NCBI GenBank assembly: GCA_015487455.1
Contig: WFPR01000079.1
Span: forward strand, 1-5,523
Source: Candidatus Bipolaricaulota bacterium
GTDB lineage: Bacteria > Bipolaricaulota > Bipolaricaulia > RBG-16-55-9
Length of the DNA: 5,523 nt
Reading direction: 5' to 3'
The notes under the pieces are model-generated. The model made no database searches. It was not told the origin of the DNA and saw only the letters and a program-made list of their open reading frames with translations. Below, one piece after another: positions 1-5,523 of this stretch. The position numbers and the translations under genes are program-made. The first letter of the stretch is position 1, and each line of letters starts with the position of its first letter.

Positions 1-18
1 CCCCTCTTGCCTTCCCCC
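1..18 (-). promoter_or_regulatory. Purine-rich stretch, possible ribosome binding site of a downstream gene
   Basis: Read on the minus strand, the 18 bases after the TGA stop of the permease-like gene are almost all purines, with GGGGGAAGG and AAGAGGGG runs. This resembles a Shine-Dalgarno region for a further gene starting just past the left edge, so the operon probably continues. There is no inverted repeat followed by a T run that would suggest a terminator. The call is weak because the putative start codon lies outside the window. Confidence 0.3.
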
Positions 19-2247
19 TCACGGCTGCCCCCTTCCCTTTTGCTCTTGACCCCAACGTAAAGCGGCGCGAAGGACCTCCCGATGGCCTCGCCTCTCCCCC
101 TCTTCCCAGTACTGCAGGACGAGCCACGCCTCATAGCGGGTAGGGAGGCCCAAGATGCTGTACGGTCCCCAGTCGATGTCGAATCGGGAGGGAACGCTCC
201 CGTCTTCAGCCCCCTCGCCCTCGCCCTTGGTGCTCCTCTCCCGCTCCGCTTGCAGCTCCGCTTTAAGGCTCGTCATGAACGCCCTCACCAGCCCGCGAGC
301 CTCCTCGGAGGAAAGCCCAAGCTGCTCGACGAGCCGCCTTCCAAGCTGTCGGGAAAGCTCCTCTTCAAGCCGGGAAAGCCTCTCGTTGAGAAGCTGAAGC
401 CCCTCGTCGGCTTGGAGCTGCAGGGCCTCGGCGAGAGGGGTGCCCTCCTCTTGGAGCTGCTCCACCAGGGTGCGGACGATCTCGGTCGCCCGCCCGCTCC
501 CATAGCTTGGGGCAAGGCGCCTGAAGAGCTGAGCCCGAGCCCGCTCGACCGCTTGTCGGTAGACCCTCTGGAGCTGGGGCGCTTCCCGACGCAGGGCCGC
601 CTCGACGGCTGCCTCGCGAAGATCGGCGTATTCCCGTTCTCGAAGCAGCCAGACGATGTCCGCCTCCGTCTCCAGGGATTCAGGGAACCCCACATTCTGG
701 GCGAGGAGACGGCGAAAGGTCTCCCGCTCCGCCGGGGTGGGCCGCGCGCTCAGCGGGAGCGGGCGGTATTGAGCACGGACCTCAGGGAGCTCGGTCTGAA
801 CAAGGGCTTGGAGCTTACGGCGGTAGGCCGAGTTCGCCTCCGGAAAGAGGGGCTCCAGCAGGTAAAGCGCGGCGTAAATCCGGCCGGGGCGGTGGGTTTC
901 GAGCTTCAGGGCCAGCTGCCGGGCCAACCGTATTAGCTTGCTGAGCCGTTGGGGATCGCCCTCAGGCCACCGCAAAAACGCCTCAGAGAGGAGGATCGCC
1001 CCCCGTTCCTCAAAGCTCCAAAGGTAAAAGCGGGACGCGTTGAGGTGCGGGGAGGCGGGGAGGAGCCCGCCCCCTATCCCTTGAGGGCCGATGAAGACCC
1101 GGACGGAGGGCACCCAAAAGGCTCGAGAAAGGACGACCTTCAGCGTTTGAAGGGCCCGTTCGAGCTCCGGGGGCAAGGGGTCCGGCTCGGATGGGGGAAG
1201 GAAGCCGATAAGCCCCGCCTTAAGAGGGGCAAGGGACGAATGCTGAGCGGGCTGATCCTGCAGCCAAGGGGGAGGGGGAGCGTCCGGAGGGCGGGCGTCC
1301 ACGAAGAGCGTTCCGAACCTTCCCCGGAGCACGAGCGTCCGCCCGTAAGCGTCGTACGTGTAGGGGCGGTCGAGCTGGGCCTTCCCCTTCAGCAGGTCCA
1401 CCAAGGTGAACGGGGCGATGCGGTTCGGCCAACTGTTCACCAAGATCCCGAGCGCCACCGCCGTGGCCACGGCCCCGATGGCCCCCGCGAGGAGCTGTCC
1501 CCGAGACGGGACCGCATGCCCGCTGGTCAAGGCCACCAAGAGGATCCCGACCCCGACGAGGAAGAGCCGGTTGACCAGGGCCCACTCGGGAACGGGGCCC
1601 CAAGGGAGCAAGGGGCCGGGTTCGCTATGGGGGAACAGAGGGGGATAAGCCGGGGAGAGGGGACTAAGCCGCAAGACCCAAGGGGCCAGGGAAGGCATCA
1701 CGGTTTGCACGAGAAGGACGGGAAAGATCCACGTCCCCACCCAGAGGGAGCCGACCACCACAAGCAGGGTCACCCAGGAGCGACGACGGTTGGCGATCGC
1801 GGCCCCTAAAGCGCTCCAGAAGAAGAGCCCCGCCCATCCGAACAGGAGGACCAAGAAGGACCTCGCATCCCCTGCTCCTTGCCCCAGCTTGCCCAACAGG
1901 CCCAAGGTGAGGCCAGCCAGGGTGAGCCCCCCAAGCAATAGGAGGCCAGCAATCGTGCTGATGAAGACCGCCGTGATAAAAGTGCGGGTGAAGAGGGGGC
2001 GAGGGGCTGCCTGGAGGGCTTCCTGGTCCCGATCCATGGAGACGGCTCGATGGCCGAGCCAAGCGACGAGCGGCGCGAGGAGGACGCTTAACCTGGCAAA
2101 CTCCCAGGCGACTTCAAGAGGGGACAGGGCCATTCCCCGAAGGTCTATCAGCCCTATCCCCCCTCCCAAAGCCCCGAATAGCCATAAGACTGGGCGTTTG
2201 AGCAAGAGCTTAGCCAGGAGAAGAGGCGGACGCCGCTCGAGCAACAT
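19..2247 (-). CDS. ABC-2 permease-like seven-TM membrane protein with large C-terminal ectodomain
   Basis: The protein has 742 residues and I do not recognise a named family for the whole of it. Hydrophobic segments lie at about 19-35, 47-66, 89-118, 130-152, 157-180, 222-242 and 250-270. The loop at 65-88 (GHRAVSMDRD, then APRPLFTR) and the RRR at 154-156 resemble cytoplasmic loops of ABC-2 permeases and fit the positive-inside rule, which puts the N-terminus inside and residues 271-742 outside. The ectodomain begins with beta-like sequence (303-317) and a proline-rich linker (320-327). A mixed region (about 360-450) follows, then a long charged helical region (about 500-675). There is no cysteine and no HExxH. 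The ATG at 2247 was chosen because AGGTGG lies 7 bases upstream; more upstream in-frame starts would run antisense-free but deep into the preceding gene and give non-natural, Arg/Ser/Gly-rich sequence. By analogy with permease-M1 peptidase fusions it may be an ABC-2 family relative; an ATPase partner is not in the window. Function is unknown. Confidence 0.85.
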   Translation of the reverse strand: MLLERRPPLLLAKLLLKRPVLWLFGALGGGIGLIDLRGMALSPLEVAWEFARLSVLLAPLVAWLGHRAVSMDRDQEALQAAPRPLFTRTFITAVFISTIAGLLLLGGLTLAGLTLGLLGKLGQGAGDARSFLVLLFGWAGLFFWSALGAAIANRRRSWVTLLVVVGSLWVGTWIFPVLLVQTVMPSLAPWVLRLSPLSPAYPPLFPHSEPGPLLPWGPVPEWALVNRLFLVGVGILLVALTSGHAVPSRGQLLAGAIGAVATAVALGILVNSWPNRIAPFTLVDLLKGKAQLDRPYTYDAYGRTLVLRGRFGTLFVDARPPDAPPPPWLQDQPAQHSSLAPLKAGLIGFLPPSEPDPLPPELERALQTLKVVLSRAFWVPSVRVFIGPQGIGGGLLPASPHLNASRFYLWSFEERGAILLSEAFLRWPEGDPQRLSKLIRLARQLALKLETHRPGRIYAALYLLEPLFPEANSAYRRKLQALVQTELPEVRAQYRPLPLSARPTPAERETFRRLLAQNVGFPESLETEADIVWLLREREYADLREAAVEAALRREAPQLQRVYRQAVERARAQLFRRLAPSYGSGRATEIVRTLVEQLQEEGTPLAEALQLQADEGLQLLNERLSRLEEELSRQLGRRLVEQLGLSSEEARGLVRAFMTSLKAELQAERERSTKGEGEGAEDGSVPSRFDIDWGPYSILGLPTRYEAWLVLQYWEEGERRGHREVLRAALRWGQEQKGRGQP

Positions 2248-2254
2248 CGAGAAA

Positions 2255-2260
2255 CCACCT
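2255..2260 (-). promoter_or_regulatory. Ribosome binding site of the permease-like gene
   Basis: AGGTGG on the minus strand, 7 bases before the ATG at 2247. It lies in the 29-base gap after the TAG stop of the thioredoxin-like gene. It decides the start: the open frame extends up to 2583, but those extra 112 codons overlap the preceding gene and lack a comparable site. The short gap without a terminator supports cotranscription of the two genes. Confidence 0.75.
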
Positions 2261-2276
2261 GCAGGCTCCGCTTTCC

Positions 2277-3338
2277 CTAATTCCAACTCCGACGAAGAGG
2301 CTGAAGAACGATTTGAAGCACCTTCGTGAAGTCTTCCCGATAGCCGACTTGTACCCAACGGACTACCCCCTCCTGATCCAGGAGCACCATGGTGGGGAGG
2401 CCGGGAACCCCAAACGCTTGAGCGATGTCGAGATCGGGGTCCAAAATGACGGGGAACGCTACCCCTTGGGTCTCGACGGCCGCTTGGACTACGCGGGGAT
2501 CGTCCAGCGCGATAACGTACACGGCTACCCCCATCGTGAGGGACGCCTCCGTTAGGCCACCGATCATCTTTGGGCTTAAACAATCCTCGAAGGAGAGGAA
2601 GCCTAAAATTGCCGGTTTGGTGATCGTCTCGAGGGTGATCTCATCCCCCTCCACCGTGCGGGCGACGAAGGGGGGAGCGGGGCTGTTGACCTTCGCAAGC
2701 AAGGGGGACGGCTCCGCTAAGCTCCCCTGCAGCAAGGCCTGAAGCTGCTCGTCCAGCTCTTGAAGGGCTCGATCGATGTCTGAGGCCCATGGCCAATCGA
2801 GTCGTCGTATGGGCCGCCCTTCGTGGAGTAGAAAGATCGTGGGCACCCGATAGACGCGGAAGAGCCGGGCCAGTTTCAACTCCGGATCGAGCCAAAACCG
2901 AAATCCTTCAGGGGGAGCCCCTGAGAAGATCTGGCGGAGATCCGCAATGAGCGTGCGCAACGCAGGGGTGTCGGCCTTCGTGACGAAGGCGTATTCAACC
3001 TGATCAACTTGAGGATGGGCGGTCACCCTCTCCGCGATGTTCAGGAGTAGGCCCAGACATGGTAGGCACTCAGGGGGCGGCAGGAAGAACAGAACGAGAG
3101 CCCGTCCCCTTGCTAAGGCTTCTGTGGTGCGGCGGACCTTGACCCCGCTCAGCTCGAGGGTCTCCAGGCTCAACTCGGGCATTTTGAAGCCTTCCGCGAG
3201 CGTGGAGGGCGGGATCTCGCGGGAGAGCTCAAGCTCGGAAGCGTCCTTTGAGGGGATGCCAATCAGATCGGACGCGATCAGGAACGTCCCCCACGTGATG
3301 CACGCCGCGAGGAGGGTGACTCGTAGACGACGAGCCAT
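2277..3338 (-). CDS. Membrane-anchored tandem thioredoxin-like protein
   Basis: The protein has 353 residues. An N-terminal Arg-rich stretch (MARRLR) and hydrophobic segment (about 7-28) look like an uncleaved signal anchor, so the body should face the extracytoplasmic side. LAAC at 10-13 resembles a lipobox, but the hydrophobic stretch before Cys13 is too short and continues after it. Domain 1 (about 50-205) has the redox motif C91-L-P-C94 after a hydrophobic strand (LVLFFL) and a cis-proline candidate, V165-P166-T167. Domain 2 (about 215-350) has the AhpC/TlpA-type entry (SPAPPF), a single cysteine in C253-L-S-P256 and a cis-proline candidate in G313-L-P315-T316. Only four cysteines exist: 13, 91, 94 and 253. 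Domain 1 is therefore likely a TlpA/ResA/MauD-like thiol oxidoreductase, and domain 2 monothiol or structural. Substrates are unknown. It is the first gene of a probable operon with the permease-like gene. The start at 3338 is supported by a strong ribosome binding site. Confidence 0.9.
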   Translation of the reverse strand: MARRLRVTLLAACITWGTFLIASDLIGIPSKDASELELSREIPPSTLAEGFKMPELSLETLELSGVKVRRTTEALARGRALVLFFLPPPECLPCLGLLLNIAERVTAHPQVDQVEYAFVTKADTPALRTLIADLRQIFSGAPPEGFRFWLDPELKLARLFRVYRVPTIFLLHEGRPIRRLDWPWASDIDRALQELDEQLQALLQGSLAEPSPLLAKVNSPAPPFVARTVEGDEITLETITKPAILGFLSFEDCLSPKMIGGLTEASLTMGVAVYVIALDDPRVVQAAVETQGVAFPVILDPDLDIAQAFGVPGLPTMVLLDQEGVVRWVQVGYREDFTKVLQIVLQPLRRSWN

Positions 3339-3344
3339 TCGAAC

Positions 3345-3352
3345 ACCTCCTC
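3345..3352 (-). promoter_or_regulatory. Strong ribosome binding site of the thioredoxin-like gene
   Basis: GAGGAGGT on the minus strand, with 6 bases between it and the ATG at 3338. It is a near-perfect Shine-Dalgarno and fixes the start of the tandem thioredoxin-like protein. Confidence 0.85.
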
Positions 3353-3359
3353 GCCTTTT

Positions 3360-3365
3360 ATTTTA
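3360..3365 (-). promoter_or_regulatory. Candidate -10 element for the minus-strand operon
   Basis: TAAAAT on the minus strand matches the TATAAT consensus at five of six positions and is the most AT-rich stretch of the window. Transcription would begin near 3353, leaving a leader of about 15 bases that just contains the ribosome binding site. No good -35 sits at 16-18 bases: TTGCAA (3380-3385) is only 14 bases away, separated by a run of eight C on this strand. The promoter is therefore plausible but atypical. Confidence 0.45.
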
Positions 3366-3379
3366 CTGGGGGGGGTAGT

Positions 3380-3408
3380 TTGCAAGCGGTCCAGGCATCC
3401 CCTAAGCT
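3380..3408 (+). promoter_or_regulatory. Candidate mutS2 promoter (TTGCAA, 17 bases, TAAGCT)
   Basis: TTGCAA at 3380-3385 (four of six to TTGACA) is followed after exactly 17 bases by TAAGCT at 3403-3408, which fits the TAnnnT form of a -10. The -10 ends 11 bases before the mutS2 ATG at 3420, so the expected start of transcription is at about 3414-3420. This would give a leaderless or nearly leaderless mRNA, consistent with the absence of a Shine-Dalgarno in front of mutS2. TTGCAA is self-complementary and also lies upstream of the minus-strand -10. Confidence 0.45.
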
Positions 3409-3419
3409 TCAAGCGCGTT

Positions 3420-5523
3420 ATGGCAACCACAGCGATCGAGATCGCCAACGCGCGCACCCTGCGCGACCTCGAGTTCGAGCGGGTGAAGGCACAGGTGCGG
3501 GCGCTGGCCGCCTCGCCCCTGGGGCGGCGGGCCGTCGACGCGCTCCAGCCCCGGCGCGACCCCGAGGCGATCGAGCGCGAGCTGACCTGCGTCGAGGAGA
3601 TGAAAAGGGCCCTGGACGAGGCCGGGGCCGCCCTCCACCCCGGCCCCCTCGACGATCTGGAGCCCGTGCTGCAGCGGACCCGCGAGACGAGCGCCCTGGG
3701 GGGCGAGGAGTTCCTGACGGTGCTCAAGACGCTGGAGGGCGCCCGCCGCTGGCGACAGCGCATTTTGGAGCTGGAGGGCGACTACCCGCAGCTCAAGGCC
3801 CTGGCGGAGCGTGTCGGCGTCTTCCGCGAGCTGGAGGGGGCCATCCGCCGGACGTTCGACCCCGAGGGCGAGGTGCGCGAGGACGCCTCGCCCGCGCTGC
3901 GCGCGCTCTACGCCCGGAAGCGCCAGCTGGAGGCCCAAATCGAGCAGGAGCTGAAGCGCCTGCTCTATCATCCCGACTACGCCCCGCTCGTGCGGGAGCC
4001 GATCGTGACGCGGCGCTCCGGTCGGCTCGTGATCCCCATCAAGAGCGCCCACAAGCAGGAGCTGGACTGCGTCGTCCACGACGCGTCGGACTCCGGCCGG
4101 ACGCTCTACGTCGAGCCGCAGAGCGTCGTCGAGCTGAACAACGAGCTGCGCGAGCTCGAGGGCGAGATCCGCGACGAGAAGCTGCGCATCCTGAGGGCGC
4201 TTACGGAGCGACTTCGCCGGGAGAGCCGCGCAATTCGGGAGACGCTCAAGGCCCTGCAGACGCTGGACGGGCTCTACGCCCGCGCCCGCTACGCCCAGCG
4301 CCACCGCTGCGTCAAGCCCAAGCTGAACGCCCGCGGCGTCATCAAGCTTCGCGGGGCGCGCCACCCGCTGCTCGACCCCTCAACAGTTGTGCCCATCGAC
4401 GTCGAGTTCGGCGACCGCCATCAGGGCATCGTGATCACGGGGCCGAACACCGGCGGCAAGACCGTCACGCTCAAGACGATCGGGCTGCTCACCCTGATGG
4501 CCCAAGCGGGCCTCCTGATCCCGGCCGAGCCCGAGACCGAGCTCTCCGTTTTTGAGGTGATCCGGAGCGACATCGGCGACGAGCAGTCGATCGAGCAGAG
4601 CTTGAGCACCTTCTCGTCGCACCTGACGACCATCGTGGGGATGCTGCCGGCGCTGAGCGAGCGCGCCCTGGTGCTGATCGACGAGCTGGGCGCGGGGACC
4701 GACCCCGAGGAGGGCGCGGCGCTGGGGATCGCGCTGCTCCGCCACCTGCTGGGCACGGGGGCGCGCCTCGCGATCACGACCCACTTCAGCCCCCTCAAGC
4801 GCTTCGCGTACCGCCACGAGCGCCTGAAGACCTACTCCGTGGAGTTCGACGTCGAGACGCTGCGCCCGACCTACAGGCTGCTGGAGGGCGTCGGGGCGAG
4901 CCACGCGCTGGTCATCGCCCGGCGGCTGGGGCTCCCCCCCGAAGTCGTCGAGGACGCGAAGCGCTTCCTGAGCGAGGGCGCCGTCAAGACGGAGGAGGTC
5001 CTGCAGCAGCTGGACGCCGAGCGGCGGGCGCTGCGGGAGGAGCGCCACCGGCTGGCCCACGAGCGCCACCGGCTCGAGGAGGAGCGCCGACGCTACGAGG
5101 AGAAGCTGCGAAAGCTTGAGCAGGGGCGGGCCGAGGCGCTGCGCGCCGAGCTTCGGGAGCTGGAGCGGCGGCTGAAGGAGGCCCGCCGCGCCCTCGAGGA
5201 GGCGCTGCACGCGGCCCGGCGGGAGCGCGCCGAGGAGCGCCTCCGGGCGCAGCTCAAGGCGCTGGAGGCCGCCGAGCGGGGCGTCCGGGGCGCGGCCGTG
5301 GCGCTGGGGCGCCGCCCCCTGGAGGGTGAGCAGGGCCGCCCGCTCCGACCCGAGGAGCTCCGGGAGGGGCTGCGGGTGCGGGTGGTCCCGCTCGGGCAGG
5401 CGGGGGTCGTCCGGGCGGTGCTCGACGGGGGCAAGCGGGCCGAGGTGGAGGTCGGCGGCCTGAAAGTGCACGTCAAGCCGAGCGACCTGGAGACGGCGCC
5501 CTCCGCCCCCGCCTCCACCCCCG
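3420..5523 (+). CDS. mutS2: MutS2 / RqcU ATPase, C-terminus cut by window edge
   Basis: There are 701 codons with no stop before the right edge; the family is usually about 780 residues. The N-terminal MutS core/lever region spans about 1-320 (IPIKSAHK at 205-212; SGRTLYVEP at 225-233). The ABC-type ATPase follows: Walker A GPNTGGKT (341-348), the IGDEQSIEQSLSTFSSH block (385-401), Walker B LVLIDE (417-422) with GAGTDPEEGA, and TTHFSPLK (453-460). A charged coiled coil spans about 523-617, and a KOW-like beta segment about 645-690. The Smr nuclease domain expected next is outside the window. MutS2 proteins bind branched DNA and suppress recombination in some bacteria; in Bacillus MutS2 (RqcU) acts on collided ribosomes. 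Which role applies here cannot be read from the sequence. The ATG at 3420 begins where MutS2 homology starts but has no Shine-Dalgarno. Codons are strongly G/C-ending, more so than in the left genes. Confidence 0.97.
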   Translation, partial: MATTAIEIANARTLRDLEFERVKAQVRALAASPLGRRAVDALQPRRDPEAIERELTCVEEMKRALDEAGAALHPGPLDDLEPVLQRTRETSALGGEEFLTVLKTLEGARRWRQRILELEGDYPQLKALAERVGVFRELEGAIRRTFDPEGEVREDASPALRALYARKRQLEAQIEQELKRLLYHPDYAPLVREPIVTRRSGRLVIPIKSAHKQELDCVVHDASDSGRTLYVEPQSVVELNNELRELEGEIRDEKLRILRALTERLRRESRAIRETLKALQTLDGLYARARYAQRHRCVKPKLNARGVIKLRGARHPLLDPSTVVPIDVEFGDRHQGIVITGPNTGGKTVTLKTIGLLTLMAQAGLLIPAEPETELSVFEVIRSDIGDEQSIEQSLSTFSSHLTTIVGMLPALSERALVLIDELGAGTDPEEGAALGIALLRHLLGTGARLAITTHFSPLKRFAYRHERLKTYSVEFDVETLRPTYRLLEGVGASHALVIARRLGLPPEVVEDAKRFLSEGAVKTEEVLQQLDAERRALREERHRLAHERHRLEEERRRYEEKLRKLEQGRAEALRAELRELERRLKEARRALEEALHAARRERAEERLRAQLKALEAAERGVRGAAVALGRRPLEGEQGRPLRPEELREGLRVRVVPLGQAGVVRAVLDGGKRAEVEVGGLKVHVKPSDLETAPSAPASTP
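5040..5102 (+). repeat. Three 21-base heptad repeats within the mutS2 coiled coil
   Basis: The 13-mer AGCGCCACCGGCT occurs at 5041 and again at 5062, and a diverged copy (AGCGCCGACGCT) begins at 5083, each offset by 21 bases. The encoded units are ERHRLAH, ERHRLEE and ERRRYEE (residues 541-561), one heptad each. This looks like a recent duplication of a coiled-coil heptad, which keeps the reading frame and helix register. Confidence 0.7.

Noticed and set aside
82..1809. Two long plus-strand open frames (82-936 and 949-1809) opposite the permease-like gene
   Set aside because: Their products are Arg/Pro/Gly-rich with no recognisable domain and no membrane pattern, while the minus strand gives coherent membrane segments and helices. 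Long antisense frames are common in GC-rich DNA.
2308..2320. LAAC-like lipobox at residues 10-13 of the thioredoxin-like protein (its codons actually lie near 3300)
   Set aside because: Only about six hydrophobic residues precede Cys13 and the hydrophobic stretch continues beyond it, so an uncleaved membrane anchor is more likely than a lipoprotein signal.
2248..2583. A 112-codon upstream extension of the permease-like reading frame
   Set aside because: It overlaps the 3' part of the thioredoxin-like gene, encodes low-complexity Arg/Ser/Gly/Pro-rich sequence typical of a shadow frame, and the ATG at 2247 has AGGTGG at the right distance.
3383..3415. CAAGCG repeated at 3383 and 3410 as a possible operator
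   Set aside because: Six bases repeated at a 27-base offset in GC-rich DNA is expected by chance, and the offset does not match whole helical turns.
3380..4555. A 391-codon plus-strand frame overlapping the first half of mutS2
   Set aside because: Its translation is Arg/Ala/Pro/Gly-rich out-of-frame sequence of mutS2 with no domain of its own.
3402..5471. Long minus-strand open frames (3402-4364 and 4380-5471) opposite mutS2
   Set aside because: They are the reverse-complement shadow of a strongly conserved MutS2 with GC-rich third positions; the Leu/Gln/Pro/Ala-rich translations show no domain.
1..5523. tRNA or rRNA genes, CRISPR arrays, insertion sequences or attachment sites
   Set aside because: No cloverleaf-like or rRNA-like sequence, no regularly spaced direct repeats with spacers, no transposase frame and no terminal inverted repeats were seen; nearly all the DNA is accounted for by three genes.

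Overview
The window holds two convincing genes on the minus strand (19-3338) and one on the plus strand (3420 to the right edge), diverging from an 81-base intergenic region. The DNA is GC-rich and bacterial: MutS2 is a bacterial family, the minus-strand genes have good Shine-Dalgarno sequences, and promoter-like hexamers sit between the divergent genes. I cannot name a genus. The Arg/Glu/Leu-rich, cysteine-poor proteins would suit a high-GC, possibly thermophilic, lineage, but that is only an impression.

Left two thirds (minus strand, read right to left). The first gene (3338 down to 2277) encodes a membrane-anchored 353-residue protein with two thioredoxin-like domains. The first domain has an intact CLPC redox motif. 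The second has only one cysteine (CLSP). After a 29-base gap with its own ribosome binding site, the second gene (2247 down to 19) encodes a 742-residue protein. It has about seven membrane segments laid out like an ABC-2 permease, followed by a large, cysteine-free soluble region of about 470 residues that charge distribution places outside the cytoplasm. The two genes look like one operon. The bases left of 19 are purine-rich on the coding strand and could be the ribosome binding site of a third gene outside the window. No ATPase is visible here.

Right third (plus strand). The gene is mutS2 (MutS2, also called RqcU in Bacillus). Its core, P-loop ATPase, coiled coil and KOW-like segment are present; the C-terminal Smr nuclease domain is cut off by the window edge. 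It has no recognisable Shine-Dalgarno, but a TTGCAA-17-TAAGCT promoter-like pair ends 11 bases before its ATG, so it may be made from a leaderless or nearly leaderless mRNA.

How the parts relate. The minus-strand pair plausibly forms an envelope module (redox protein plus permease-like membrane protein) of unknown function. MutS2 is an unrelated housekeeping-type neighbour that only shares the promoter region. Third-position GC is clearly higher in mutS2 than in the left genes. The most interesting material is the uncharacterised two-gene envelope module, especially the large ectodomain, which may be a degenerate M1-peptidase-like fold.
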